Shown here: positions 1-9,016 of the stretch, in pieces
How positions within the stretch are numbered: the stretch's first letter is position 1
Layout of the letters: each line of letters begins with the position of its first letter
Assembly: GCA_022826925.1 (NCBI GenBank)
Contig: JAJDTX010000108.1
Location: 1-64,000 of the forward strand
Origin: Bryobacterales bacterium
Lineage (GTDB): Bacteria; Acidobacteriota; Terriglobia; Bryobacterales; UBA6623
Direction of reading: 5' to 3'
DNA length: 64,000 nucleotides
Position numbers and translations under genes: made by a program
Notes under the pieces: generated by a model
Database searches by the model: none
What the model was told of the DNA's origin: nothing
What the model saw: the letters and a program-made list of their open reading frames with translations, nothing else

Positions 1-100
1 TGGCGAGGGTGCGCTTGCGGACCCTGGAGCCCTCGCGCCAGCCTTCGCGGAGGAGGATGGCGGGGGGCGAGGAGCGGTTGGGGACGACTTCCACGTACAT
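1..100 (-). mobile_element. IS1634-family transposase, N-terminal fragment cut by the window edge
   Basis: The minus strand opens with ATG at 100 and reads 33 uninterrupted codons to the window edge. The product starts MYVEVVPNRSSPPAILLRE and ends RVRKRTLA. An opening of the type VEVVPNR..PPAILLRE..R.GG.V.KRTLA is characteristic of IS1634-type DDE transposases of the IS4 superfamily, which are about 500-600 residues long, so most of the gene lies outside the window. The roughly 180 bp between this start and the TonB receptor is much more AT-rich than the surroundings, as expected of an IS end, but I could not identify a terminal inverted repeat or target duplication. Family call is from the N-terminal motif only. 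Confidence 0.75.
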
Positions 101-280
101 GGGAATATCATAGCATGGCAAACGGCATCAAGTCAAGCAAAAAAAGCAACAAACCAGCACATCAAAAGTCCATTACATGGGAACATAAAACACCCGGCAA
201 GCGCATGGAAAGCAGTCTAGGCCCTTTGGAATCAACGAGTTAGCGCGAGATCGAGCGGCAAAACTGCCCGGAACTTCGGG

Positions 281-3200
281 TTAGAAGATGAGCTTCATCC
301 CGAACTGGATCTGGCGGGCCGGGCAGCACTCCATCGTCGACGAGATCCGCCCGCCGGCCGGCCGGTTGATCGTGCCATTCGGGAAGTTGAAATGGGGCTC
401 GTTGAACAGGTTGAAGAACTCGGTCCGGAAGTCGAGCGAGAACCGTTCGCTCAGATCGAACGTCCGGGAGACCATCACGTCAAGGTTGACGAGGCCCGGA
501 CCCTCGATGATCCAGGCCGCCGAGTCTCCGAACGTGAAACGGTCGGGCACTTCGAACGCCCCGACGTCGAACCACCGCTCAGGCGTCCTCTCGCTACGAG
601 GCAGGTTGCCGTCCCTGATCCGGTTCGGACGCTGGCCCCCAGTCGTGTTGGCCGGGTTGCCAGCGACTCCGGGCGTGAGCGGCAGGCCCCGCTGCGCCTC
701 GAAGATCGGAGAGATCTGCCATCCGCCGATGATCTTGGCGAGAGCACCTTGCGTGGCGAACCTGCGGCCGCCTCCGAACGGCAGATCCCATACGCCGGCG
801 TAGAAGAAGCGCTGCGGCATGTGCTGGCGCGAGATGGTTTTCTCTGGGGCCAGATGGTAGTAGCTGGTCCTCTGGCCGAGCTGTTTGACGAGAGTCTTGC
901 TCCAAGTGAAGCCGCTCAGAACGGAGAATCCTCCGCCGAAGCGCCGCTCGAACTTTGCCTCAAGTCCTTGGTAGTTCGCCCCGCCGACCGCAGGGTTCGT
1001 GTTGATGTTCGCAAACTGAGGGAACCAACGCCGAGGGTTGTTCGGTCCGGGCCCCGGCTCCGGCTGGTTCAGATTCGCGCCACTCTCGGTACGCACGGTG
1101 TTGGACCCCACGTAGGCGAAGGAGACTAGCGAGTTGCCGGGCAGGGACTGCTGGATGTTGAAGTTCCATTGATGCGTCGTGCCGTTCGGGAAGGCGAACG
1201 GCCAGACTCCCACGAGAGAACGACCGGCGATCACATTCGGATCCAGCGCGTCGGACGGCACGCCGTCCTGGATGACGACCCGCGAAGTCGAGCTCGCAGC
1301 TTGGGTGGGGATGTCGTTCTGCAGGTAGAAGGGAGGGTTAGCTGTGGGGTCAGCCAGCACGGGCAACCTGAACGTCGCGACGTAAAACACCCCGTACCCC
1401 GCCCTGATGACAGTCTTCGGAGTCACCTGGTAGGCCAGCCCCACCCTTGGGCCCCAGTCATTGAGGTCGCGCATGCGGAACGACCTGCCCTCCACGCCGC
1501 TCCCCGTCGGGATCAATGTCCCGAAACGCGAATCTTCAGGATCGATGATGAAGTTCATCGCGCGATCGTTCTGCTCCACGTACGGGGACTGGTACTCGTA
1601 TCTCAGTCCGAGGTTCAAGCTCAGCTTCGGCGTCACCTTCCAGTTGTCCTGAAAGTAGGTCTCGTAGGCGTAGGCGTGGCGCCTTACGTTCAGCGGAGTG
1701 CTGAACCGCATGTTGCTCGTCAGGCCGAGCAGGCTGTCTGCGAGGCCGTCTCCCCCGCCTCGCACTCCCGCGACCGCGCGCGTGAATTGGTTGTTGAACC
1801 AGAACCGCCCTCTTGCAAAGTTCGTGATGCCCGACCAGCGCACGAAATTGCGGACGTTGACGCCCATCTTGAGGGAGTGGCTGCCCTTGGTCATCGAGAA
1901 GCTCTCGACAATCTGACGCACATCCTGCTTCCTGGGGTCCGGGGCGAAGTTGCGGTCGCCGATGGTTCGATAGCCGGAGGGCCGGAAGTCCGGCAGGCCG
2001 TTGATATCTTCGCGGTCGAACAATCCCTTGAAACCAAACTCTTTCCAGAGCTGCGTCTGCGTCGGAGTGTCGATGCCGCCGACCAGCCGGTTGTAGGCAA
2101 CTCGGAGCTCGTTGACCATGCTGCCGCCCAGCGCCGCGGTCCAGTTCACCACCCCCGTCCTGGCCCGGGAGAAGCGGGTGGCGGTGTTGCCTCCGCTGGC
2201 CGGAAGGGGGAGATTCCCTGGCTCGAGGCGGTCGAAATTCAGGTAGCTGAAGCGGACAAAGATCGTATGGTTCTCGGCTGCACGCCAGTCAAAGCGACTG
2301 TCGATCTTGTCGTCGTCCCGATTGCGCGACGGGTTAAAGAGATAGTTCTGCCGGCCGCCCCGATTCGGTTCCGGATACAGCCCGACGATCCTCGCTGATA
2401 CCGGGTCGATGCGGTTTGCGGGCAGGACGTCATTCTCGAACCGAGTCCGCGTCCCGTCGTCAGCTTGCGAGGCTGGATCATAGATCTGAGCGATTCCCGA
2501 GAAGTCGCCACCTACCTGCTCCGGCGTTGGGATGATGCTGAGCCGCGTCAGCTTCTCCCGGATCCTCGTGCCCTCGTAACTGCCGAAATAGAACATCCGG
2601 TCCTTGACGAGCGGGCCGCCGAAGGTCGCTCCGTATTGGTTCTGCCGGAACGGGGGTTTCGGGCGCCCGCTGTTGAAGAAGTTGTTGGCATCGAGTACCT
2701 CGTTGCGGAGAAACTCGAACGCCGTCCCGTGGATGTCGTTAGTCCCGGACTTCGTCGTCACTTGGACGATGGCACCACCGCCGCGGCCGAACTCCGCGCC
2801 GTAGTTGTGGGTTTCCATCTTGAATTCCTGGATGGCGTCGATCGAGGGCTTCACCGCCTGGTTGGAAGCCACCACGACGCCGCTGAAGTAGTTGTTGTTG
2901 TCCGCACCGTCGAGCGTGAACACGTTCTGGTCGAATCCCGCGCCGTTAACGCTGAAGGCGTCCTCGACGAAGTTCTGCCGGCGGCTCGGCAGGACTCCGG
3001 CCGTCAGAACCGCGAGTTCCTGGTAGTTCCTGCCGTTTAGCGGCATCTGGGTGATCGTGGTGTTTTCGATCGCCTGCCCCAAGCTGGAGGTCTCCGACTC
3101 CAGCAGCGGCAGTTCCGCCGTGACCTCGACGGTCTCGGTAACGGAGCCAACCTGGAGTTCCACGTCCACACGAGCGCGCGTGCCGGCACTGAGCGTGACG

Positions 3201-3487
3201 TTCGGCCGGAACAGGGTCTGGAACCCCGCGCTCGTCGCTGTAAGGTCATACGTTCCGATGGGCAACGCGGTGATGACATAGTTGCCTGTCGAGTTGCTCT
3301 CAGCGTTGTACTCAAGGCCATTAGCCTGGTTGATCGCTTGGACGGACGCACCGGGGACGGCCGCCGCCGAGCTGTCAGTCACGATACCGGTGATCGTGGC
3401 GGTGTCGGTCTGCGCAGACGTGATCGCCACGACAAGGAAGAGTCCGGCCGCGAAGGCCGAGACAGTGCGAAAGCTTGGTAGTGCCAT
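281..3487 (-). CDS. Oar-like TonB-dependent receptor with carboxypeptidase-regulatory domain
   Basis: An outer-membrane receptor of about 1,068 residues. It has a signal peptide (MALPSFRTVSAFAAGLFLVV... cut after AITSAQ), then a carboxypeptidase-regulatory-like beta-sandwich (ATITGIVTDSSAAAVPGASV, about residues 25-115), a plug domain containing LPLNGRNYQELAVL, and a long beta-barrel ending in the terminal Phe signature GMKLIF. The open frame extends 26 codons further upstream, but ATG at 3487 is chosen because a perfect AGGAGG lies about 8 nt before it (plus-strand 3495-3501) and the signal peptide starts there. Receptors of this Oar/SusC-related type are expanded in Acidobacteriota and are thought to import oligosaccharides or other large ligands; the ligand is unknown. 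No SusD partner or TonB system is adjacent. Confidence 0.93.
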   Translation of the reverse strand: MALPSFRTVSAFAAGLFLVVAITSAQTDTATITGIVTDSSAAAVPGASVQAINQANGLEYNAESNSTGNYVITALPIGTYDLTATSAGFQTLFRPNVTLSAGTRARVDVELQVGSVTETVEVTAELPLLESETSSLGQAIENTTITQMPLNGRNYQELAVLTAGVLPSRRQNFVEDAFSVNGAGFDQNVFTLDGADNNNYFSGVVVASNQAVKPSIDAIQEFKMETHNYGAEFGRGGGAIVQVTTKSGTNDIHGTAFEFLRNEVLDANNFFNSGRPKPPFRQNQYGATFGGPLVKDRMFYFGSYEGTRIREKLTRLSIIPTPEQVGGDFSGIAQIYDPASQADDGTRTRFENDVLPANRIDPVSARIVGLYPEPNRGGRQNYLFNPSRNRDDDKIDSRFDWRAAENHTIFVRFSYLNFDRLEPGNLPLPASGGNTATRFSRARTGVVNWTAALGGSMVNELRVAYNRLVGGIDTPTQTQLWKEFGFKGLFDREDINGLPDFRPSGYRTIGDRNFAPDPRKQDVRQIVESFSMTKGSHSLKMGVNVRNFVRWSGITNFARGRFWFNNQFTRAVAGVRGGGDGLADSLLGLTSNMRFSTPLNVRRHAYAYETYFQDNWKVTPKLSLNLGLRYEYQSPYVEQNDRAMNFIIDPEDSRFGTLIPTGSGVEGRSFRMRDLNDWGPRVGLAYQVTPKTVIRAGYGVFYVATFRLPVLADPTANPPFYLQNDIPTQAASSTSRVVIQDGVPSDALDPNVIAGRSLVGVWPFAFPNGTTHQWNFNIQQSLPGNSLVSFAYVGSNTVRTESGANLNQPEPGPGPNNPRRWFPQFANINTNPAVGGANYQGLEAKFERRFGGGFSVLSGFTWSKTLVKQLGQRTSYYHLAPEKTISRQHMPQRFFYAGVWDLPFGGGRRFATQGALAKIIGGWQISPIFEAQRGLPLTPGVAGNPANTTGGQRPNRIRDGNLPRSERTPERWFDVGAFEVPDRFTFGDSAAWIIEGPGLVNLDVMVSRTFDLSERFSLDFRTEFFNLFNEPHFNFPNGTINRPAGGRISSTMECCPARQIQFGMKLIF

Positions 3488-4060
3488 GCGATATACCTCC
3501 TCTTCTGGCATCCCGGTCGTTCGCGGGCACCGCTTAGCCGCCGCTCGCCGACCCCTCAGTTGCAACCGGGCCGTTTGGGTCGCCCTGATCCTAGTACGCT
3601 CCCAGCGCAGGGTGGGCCGGATATCTGCGGTTAATTCGTGAAATCGGCAAATCTATGCCGAAGATGGGCAAGCTCACTCTTTTGGCAATTGGAGATTGCG
3701 CACATTCTCGGCAAAAGCTGCTGCGGGTCTCGCGGACCTACCCCTGAAGTTCCGGAGGGGCGGCAGGCGCCCGGCAGAGGGAGCGGAGCGAAGACTGTCG
3801 GGCTCGCCGACCGCGGTACAGCCCTGGTAGGCCCCCAAGGCCCTAACGTGCGAGTCGATCCAGCTGCCCCGTCCCGGGCTCCAGCTTGCTTCCGCCTACG
3901 TGGGGTCGAGTCGCCCGGGGGAGTCTCAGCCGCACGTGATTCGACCCGGCTGAGCACGGCGGCTCTAGTGTCGGTGCGAACGGTGCGAAGATAGTGAAAA
4001 CCGGGCATGACGGGGACGTGGGGCTCCGCACTTGCTACGGCGATACCGCAAGGAAAACTC
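3488..4060. other. Intergenic region between divergent genes
   Basis: 573 bp separate two divergently transcribed starts, so promoters for both should lie here. The only clear element is the AGGAGG of the TonB receptor at 3495-3501 (minus strand). Open frames in this stretch (for example plus 3638-3994) are Arg/Pro-rich, lack a ribosome site and look like GC-driven noise. I see no RNA gene or repeat. Confidence 0.5.
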
Positions 4061-5362
4061 ATGAAACGCAGAACTTTCGTCGCGGCCTCGGCCGCGCTTG
4101 CCGCCAGCGGCGCCGCTCGCGGGGACAACCACGGTGACAAGATCCGGCTGGGCGTGATCGGCTGTGGCCGCCGCGGCCGCAACAACTTGCGCAGCGTGCT
4201 CAGGCTCACCGACGACATCCAGGTCGTCGCTCTCAGCGAGGTATTCAAGCCGAACCTCGAAGAGACCCTCAAGATGGTGCCAGACGCCAAGATCTACCCG
4301 GACTTCCGGGATCTGATCGCAGACAACGACATCGATGCGGTCCTGATCGCCACGCCCGACCACTGGCACGCCTACATGAGCGTGGAGGCGTGCAAGGCGG
4401 GCAAGGACGTCTACGTCGAAAAGCCGGTCTCGGTGACCGTCCACGAGGGCCAGATGATGGTCAAGGCGGCCCGCAAGTACGACCGCGTCGTGCAGGTGGG
4501 CACGCAGCAGCGCTCGGGCAAGCACTTCGCGGAAGCCAAGGACATCGTGCAGAGCGGGCGCTTGGGCACGATCAGCTTCGTGCGCACATGGAACTACTCC
4601 AATCTTTTCCCGGAGGGGATCGGCGTGCCGCCTGACACCGATCCGCCAGCGGACCTGGATTGGGACATGTGGCTGGGGCCCGCCCCGGAACGCCCCTTCA
4701 ACAAGAACCGGTTCGGCGTGAACCCCTACCAGTACGCACACTTCCGCTGGTTCTGGGACTACGCCGGCGGCATGATGACGGACTGGGGCATCCACCTTCT
4801 CGACATCGTGCTGTGGGCCATGGCCGAGCCGGGCCCGCGGTCGATTAGCACCTACGGCGGCAAGTACGCGTTGACCGATAACCGCGAGACACCCGACACG
4901 ATTCAGGCCACCTACGAGTTCCCGACGTTTGTCTGTACGTACGAAAACCGAGTCGCGAACGCCTTCAGCGGCGGCCAGCCGGGCTACGGCATCCAGTTCC
5001 ACGGCACCGAGGGCACCATGTATGTGAATCGCGGCTATTGGGAGATCGCGCCTGAAGTACGCCGCTACCGCGAGCCCGAGCCGCGGGTAGAGGAGCGCAT
5101 GGAAGCGGCCCGTGGCGAGTCGGCAAACCACAGTACCGACGACCACTGGCGCGACTTCATCGCCGCCGTCCGCAACCGCGATCGACCCGTCTGCGACATC
5201 GAGATCGGGCATAAATCGACCGCCATGGCGTTGCTCGGCAACGTCTCATTGCGCAGCCGGCAGCGGGTCGACTGGGACCCTGTCAACGAGACGACCGAGA
5301 ACAAGGAAGCCCAGACCTATCTGCGAAGCGACTATCGCGAGCCGTGGAAGTTGGAACTCTAG
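4061..5362 (+). CDS. Tat-exported Gfo/Idh/MocA family oxidoreductase
   Basis: A 433-residue NAD(P)-dependent oxidoreductase. The N-terminus MKRRTFVAASAALAASGAA fits a Tat signal (RRTFV plus hydrophobic stretch). It is followed by a Rossmann fold with the loop IRLGVIGCGRRGRNN, the motif ATPDHWHA, and the family signature VEKPVSV (the EKP lysine is catalytic in the family). The C-terminal half has the alpha/beta domain with WFWDYAGGMMTDWGIHLLDI, typical of the exported subfamily of Acidobacteriota and Planctomycetes. The open frame runs 18 codons further upstream; ATG 4061 is chosen because AAGGA precedes it and the Tat signal starts there. Substrate is unknown; such proteins usually act on sugars or sugar-like catabolites. 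Standalone gene. Confidence 0.9.
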   Translation: MKRRTFVAASAALAASGAARGDNHGDKIRLGVIGCGRRGRNNLRSVLRLTDDIQVVALSEVFKPNLEETLKMVPDAKIYPDFRDLIADNDIDAVLIATPDHWHAYMSVEACKAGKDVYVEKPVSVTVHEGQMMVKAARKYDRVVQVGTQQRSGKHFAEAKDIVQSGRLGTISFVRTWNYSNLFPEGIGVPPDTDPPADLDWDMWLGPAPERPFNKNRFGVNPYQYAHFRWFWDYAGGMMTDWGIHLLDIVLWAMAEPGPRSISTYGGKYALTDNRETPDTIQATYEFPTFVCTYENRVANAFSGGQPGYGIQFHGTEGTMYVNRGYWEIAPEVRRYREPEPRVEERMEAARGESANHSTDDHWRDFIAAVRNRDRPVCDIEIGHKSTAMALLGNVSLRSRQRVDWDPVNETTENKEAQTYLRSDYREPWKLEL

Positions 5363-5476
5363 CAGGCCCGGTACGGGACTGATCGGCCATGAGCCGACCG
5401 AGCAGTCCCTGCGGTCGATCAAGGCGTCAAGTATGGTAGAAGCGCCGTGGGCGCTTCTACCCACGGACCGACGAAA

Positions 5477-5734
5477 ATGGGCCTCAACGTCAAGAACGAC
5501 GAGACCTGCACGCTGGCCCGCGAACTAGCGCGATTGACGGGCGAGACCATGACTGGAGCGATCACTGTCGCGTTGCGCGAACGCCTGGAACGCGAAAGGC
5601 GTAGACGCGATGCCGAGGAGTTGGCGCGCGAACTCGTCGCGACTGGACAGCGCTGTGCCAGCCTCTTGGGGCCTGGGCCTTCCTCCGAGGAACATGGCGA
5701 CGTGCTCCACGACGAGCGGGGATTGCCAAGGTAA
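5477..5734 (+). CDS. vapB: VapB-type antitoxin (Rv0623-like)
   Basis: An 85-residue antitoxin. MGLNVKNDETCTLARELA followed by LTGETMTGAITVALRERLERERRRR is the usual N-terminal DNA-binding segment and charged helix of the Rv0623-like VapB family, which binds and neutralises a PIN-domain VapC RNase and represses its own promoter. The frame could start 10 codons earlier, but the family N-terminus begins at ATG 5477. In this family the antitoxin stop normally overlaps the toxin start as GTGA; here that tetranucleotide reads GTAA (5731-5734), so the antitoxin still stops but the toxin loses its GTG. The antitoxin itself looks intact. Confidence 0.85.
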   Translation: MGLNVKNDETCTLARELARLTGETMTGAITVALRERLERERRRRDAEELARELVATGQRCASLLGPGPSSEEHGDVLHDERGLPR

Positions 5735-6155
5735 TCATCGATACTTCGGCTACCCTCGCTATTCTGCTGCGGGAGCCGGATGCGATTCGCTTCGCGTCCG
5801 CAATCACCCATGCGTGGCTCGTCGCATGTCCGTGGCGAACTTGCTCGAGGCGGTGATCTTGGTCGAAGGCAGAGGCGGACCTGCAGCGCGTCACGAGCTT
5901 GAGGTGTTGCTGGAGCGAGCGGGAGTCGAGTTCGTGCCCGTGACGTCGGCGCACGCCAGTGCAGCGCCGCAGGCTTGGCGGCGCTTTGGCAGGGGAAACC
6001 ACCCAGCAGCGCTCAACTACGGGGATTGCTTCGCGTATGCGCCGTCGAAGTCGACTGGCGAGCCGCTGCTACGTCTCCAATCCGCGGAGTTCTTCGTCGG
6101 AGAAGTACTTCGACAAGAGTGCGAGTGGCTCATGTTGACCGGCCCTCGACGCTAG
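5731..6155 (+). pseudogene. vapC: Decayed VapC PIN-domain toxin
   Basis: Right after vapB the plus strand encodes a clear VapC. From 5731 it reads (V)IIDTSATLAILLREPDAIR; the second part continues in another frame from 5826 as MSVANLLEAVILVEGRGG, then HPAALNYGDCFAYA. The expected acidic residues (D of IIDTS, E of NLLEAV, D of NYGDC) are all present, but the gene carries three lesions. The GTG start is GTA. The frame moves from phase 1 to phase 0 between about 5805 and 5826, equivalent to a 1-nt deletion. After STGEPLL (about 6072) the usual C-terminal tail is replaced by sequence that is coding for the convergent transporter on the other strand. Functional toxin is very unlikely. Confidence 0.82.
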
Positions 6156-7559
6156 GACGCACGCCGCAGCGCTGGCGGCCAACGACCAAACAAACGGATC
6201 CAGTCCAAGGAAGCTCCGTGTGCCGAACAGCGCGTATTGGAGCAGGAATGAGAGGAAGCCCGCCAGGATTCCGGCGATGCAGCCCTTGCGGTTCATGCGC
6301 GTCCAGTACACCGCCAGCAGGGTGGGGAAGAGGAAAGTAGCCGCTAGCCCTGTCCCGGAGAAGACCACGATGTACTGCAGGTAGTCGGGCGGACGGAGCG
6401 CGAACACCCCCGCCACGACTCCGGTGAGCGCGATAGAGAGATGCGTGGCACGCTTGGCGCGCTCCTCGCTGACTGGTGTACGCGCGTTGCGCTGATAGAG
6501 ATCACGCGCCACCGCGCCTGCAGCCACCAGCAGGAACGAACTGATCGTCGACATGATGGCCGCCAGCGGTGCGGCTAGCACGAGGCCCGCGAGCGCCGAT
6601 GGCACTGCGGCGACGATCGTCGCAGGCATGGCGTGGTCGCTCGCCGCGAGTTCCGGCACAAGGACGCGGCCCAGGATGCCCACGAAGATCACCGCTGGAT
6701 ACAGCAGCAGGATGTAGCAGCCAATCAGCAACGACGCCCTGCGCAGGGATGCAGTGTCCTTGCACGCGAGGAATCTCGTGATCAGCGAGGGTTGGCCAGC
6801 CACCGCTAGCGGCCACACGAAGAAGAACGAAATCGCCGCAGACAGGGGCAGGAACGCATCGGGTCCTTGCGGAGTGAGCAAGTCCGGTGACTGTGCCGCC
6901 AGGCCATCGTAGACGGCCTGCATGCCTCCGATCTTGTAGAGCCCGAATCCGACTGTCAGTAGCACTCCGACAAGCATGACGATGGCTTGAAAGCTGTCTG
7001 TCCAAGCTACTGCCCGGAATCCGCCGTATGCCGTGTAAAGACCGACGATTACTGCGAAGCTGGCCACGCCCCAGGCGTAGGGCACTCCCAGAGCCGCTTC
7101 CAGAACGCGGGCTCCGGCGATGTACTGAGCGACGATGAAGCTCGTGTGCAGGATCAGCATGGCGGCACCGGAGATCGCCCCGATCGCCTTGCTGCGGAAA
7201 CGGTCACGTAACAGGTCCGGGAAGGTCAGCGCCCCTGTTCTCTCGCCCAGTTCGGCAATGCGCCTGCCGAGCAAGCCGAATCCGGCCGTGGCGACCACGA
7301 TGTAGCCGGAGATCCACAGCATCACCGACCAGCCGAAGGCGTGGCCGAGAGAAGGTGCGCCAATGAACGTCCCGCCGCTGGCCGACGTAGCGATCCACGT
7401 AAGGCCCAGCACCCACGGCCCGATCGTCCGGCCCCCGACGAAGAACTCGCGCAGGAAGCCGCTCCCGCTTGACTGGCGGCGGGCGAGATAGGCCAGCAGG
7501 AAGGTCAGCGCGATGTAGACCGCGAAGGCGACCCGCGCTGACGGCGCTGCCTCGTACAT
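6069..7559 (-). CDS. Sodium:solute symporter (SSS/PanF-like)
   Basis: A 496-residue polytopic inner-membrane symporter. Hydrophobic helices span the whole length, and the region FFVGGRTIGPWVLGLTWIA followed by SASGGTFIGAPS is the sodium-site and substrate-site signature of the SSS family (PanF, PutP, SglT). YTAYGGFRAVAWTDSFQ is the conserved helix-6 region. It is the third gene of a minus-strand run, 23 nt after a YhdT-like small membrane protein, a pairing also seen with PanF. The other partner is a sugar isomerase/epimerase, so a sugar or small organic acid is as likely a substrate as pantothenate. The last codons (LLSKYFSDEELRGLET) overlap the decayed tail of the convergent vapC. Confidence 0.88.
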   Translation of the reverse strand: MYEAAPSARVAFAVYIALTFLLAYLARRQSSGSGFLREFFVGGRTIGPWVLGLTWIATSASGGTFIGAPSLGHAFGWSVMLWISGYIVVATAGFGLLGRRIAELGERTGALTFPDLLRDRFRSKAIGAISGAAMLILHTSFIVAQYIAGARVLEAALGVPYAWGVASFAVIVGLYTAYGGFRAVAWTDSFQAIVMLVGVLLTVGFGLYKIGGMQAVYDGLAAQSPDLLTPQGPDAFLPLSAAISFFFVWPLAVAGQPSLITRFLACKDTASLRRASLLIGCYILLLYPAVIFVGILGRVLVPELAASDHAMPATIVAAVPSALAGLVLAAPLAAIMSTISSFLLVAAGAVARDLYQRNARTPVSEERAKRATHLSIALTGVVAGVFALRPPDYLQYIVVFSGTGLAATFLFPTLLAVYWTRMNRKGCIAGILAGFLSFLLQYALFGTRSFLGLDPFVWSLAASAAACVLASRAGQHEPLALLSKYFSDEELRGLET

Positions 7560-7582
7560 CGGTGGCTCGCCCGGATTCCGCT

Positions 7583-7816
7583 TCAGCTGCGCCTACGGCA
7601 GAAGTGGAGGTGAAGAAAGAAGAACAGCAGCCAAGGGCCGAACACGCCGTAGGCTGCCCAGCGCGGCACGCCCGCGACCGAGCCGGGTTCCGCGGATCCC
7701 AGCCAGGAGGACAGACCCACGGTCGTGACTAGGGACAACGCCCAAAGCAGCCCAGCCTCTAAGGCTTCTCGGCGAGCGGGCCTCGAATCAGGACCGCCCG
7801 TCTCGCTATTCGGCAT
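7583..7816 (-). CDS. YhdT-like small membrane protein (DUF997)
   Basis: A 77-residue protein with two hydrophobic segments (about 21-40 and 54-72) separated by GVPRWAAYGVFGPW. The pattern REALxxGxLWAxxL ... GVPxWxxxGVxxPW is that of the YhdT/DUF997 family, which in many bacteria is encoded just upstream of the sodium/pantothenate symporter PanF. Here too it sits directly before the SSS symporter (23 nt gap) and 30 nt after the sugar isomerase gene, suggesting one transcript. The role of the family is not established; an accessory subunit of the symporter is a reasonable guess. It ends in a short basic tail, CRRRS. Confidence 0.75.
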   Translation of the reverse strand: MPNSETGGPDSRPARREALEAGLLWALSLVTTVGLSSWLGSAEPGSVAGVPRWAAYGVFGPWLLFFFLHLHFCRRRS

Positions 7817-7846
7817 TGGCGCTGTCGGTTTCGCCTGTGGCTCTGC

Positions 7847-8839
7847 CTACTCTTCGAATGCGGCGTCGAAAGCAACCGTGGAAGGCTCGAAGTCGACGCT
7901 CTTGGTGAACTCGCAGGCCTCGGCGGCGCCCGCTTCCCGCTCCATGCCGCTGTCCTCCCACTCGATGGACAGGGGCCCGTCGTAGCCGATGTGGTTCAGC
8001 GCGCGGATGATTTCCTCGAAGTCAACCCCGCCCCGGCCGAGCGATCGGAAGTCCCAGCCGCGGTCTTGGTGGCCGAAGTTCAAATGCGACGCCAGGATGC
8101 CGGACTTGCCGTCGAGCTGCAGAGCCGCGTCCTTCATGTGGACGTGATAGATCCGGTCCTTGAACTCGCGGATGAAGATCACCGGGTCCACCTGCTGCCA
8201 GTGCAGGTGGCTGGGGTCGAAATTGAAGCCGAACGCCTCGCGATGGCCGACCGCCTCCAAGGCGCGGTGCGCCGTGTAGATGTCGAACGCGATCTCGGTC
8301 GGATGCACTTCCAAGCCGAAGCGGACGCCGACCTCGTCGAAGACATCGAGAATCGGGTTGAACATTTCGGCGAAGTGGGCGAATCCGGCATCGATCATCT
8401 CGTCGGACACCGGCGGGAAGCTGTACAGCATGTGCCAGATCGAGGAACCGGTGAAGCCGTTGGCGACCTCGAGGCCTAGGTTGCTGGCCGATCGGGCGGT
8501 GTCCTTCATTGCCTGCACCGCCCACTGGCGCTTGCCCTCTGGATCGCCCGCAACTTCGTCGGGAGCGAACAGGTCGGAGCGCGCGTCGTCATTGGGGTCG
8601 CACACCAGCTGGCCCGCCAAGTGGTTGGAGATCGCGAACAGTTGCAGGTCGTTGTCCTCGAGAATGGCCTTCTGCTTGGCGCAGTAGTCCAGGTCCGTAG
8701 CCGCCTTGGAGACGTCCATGTGGTCGCCCCAGCATGCGAGTTCGAGGCCATCGTAGCCCCATGACTTTGCCTTCGGCGCGAGCACCTCGAGCGGGAGGTC
8801 GGCCCATTGGCCGGTGAACAGGGTGACGGGTCTAGCCAT
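7847..8839 (-). CDS. Sugar phosphate isomerase/epimerase (xylose isomerase-like TIM barrel)
   Basis: A 330-residue cytoplasmic enzyme without signal peptide. It starts [16 protein letters not shown] and contains [48 protein letters not shown] and GPLSIEWED, which supply the Glu, Asp, His and Glu metal ligands of the AP-endonuclease-2/xylose-isomerase-like superfamily. Start ATG 8839 is supported by AAGGAG about 13 nt upstream. It is the first gene of a probable operon with the YhdT-like protein and the symporter, so it most likely processes the imported substrate. Closest functional analogues are sugar or inositol-type isomerases and epimerases; the exact reaction cannot be read from sequence. 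Confidence 0.88.
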   Translation of the reverse strand: MARPVTLFTGQWADLPLEVLAPKAKSWGYDGLELACWGDHMDVSKAATDLDYCAKQKAILEDNDLQLFAISNHLAGQLVCDPNDDARSDLFAPDEVAGDPEGKRQWAVQAMKDTARSASNLGLEVANGFTGSSIWHMLYSFPPVSDEMIDAGFAHFAEMFNPILDVFDEVGVRFGLEVHPTEIAFDIYTAHRALEAVGHREAFGFNFDPSHLHWQQVDPVIFIREFKDRIYHVHMKDAALQLDGKSGILASHLNFGHQDRGWDFRSLGRGGVDFEEIIRALNHIGYDGPLSIEWEDSGMEREAGAAEACEFTKSVDFEPSTVAFDAAFEE

Positions 8840-9016
8840 GAAGTGTGAGAGTCTCCTTGGAATCGGAATGCGAGAAATCGAAGTTTAGCAAACCGCTGTC
8901 CCGGCTTGCCCGCCGGTACCCAGCTGCGACCCAGCTGCGACCCAGCCGCCGCGGCGCTCCGCCGGGGCGCTACCTCCGTGCTACTATCACCAAGTCTCTA
9001 GTCCCCCCGAATCGGC

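Noticed and set aside
101..280. Possible IS terminal inverted repeat next to the transposase fragment
   Set aside because: The stretch is AT-rich and IS-like but only one end is present and no inverted or target repeat can be paired within the window.
1169..2398. Long plus-strand open frame (409 codons) opposite the first TonB receptor
   Set aside because: Antisense shadow of a well-supported gene in GC-rich DNA; Arg/Val/Asp-rich composition, no ribosome site, no recognisable domain.
3965..5212. Minus-strand open frame of 415 codons opposite the Gfo/Idh/MocA gene
   Set aside because: Mirror of a strong plus-strand gene with Tat signal and family motifs; the product is His/Val/Asp-rich shadow sequence.
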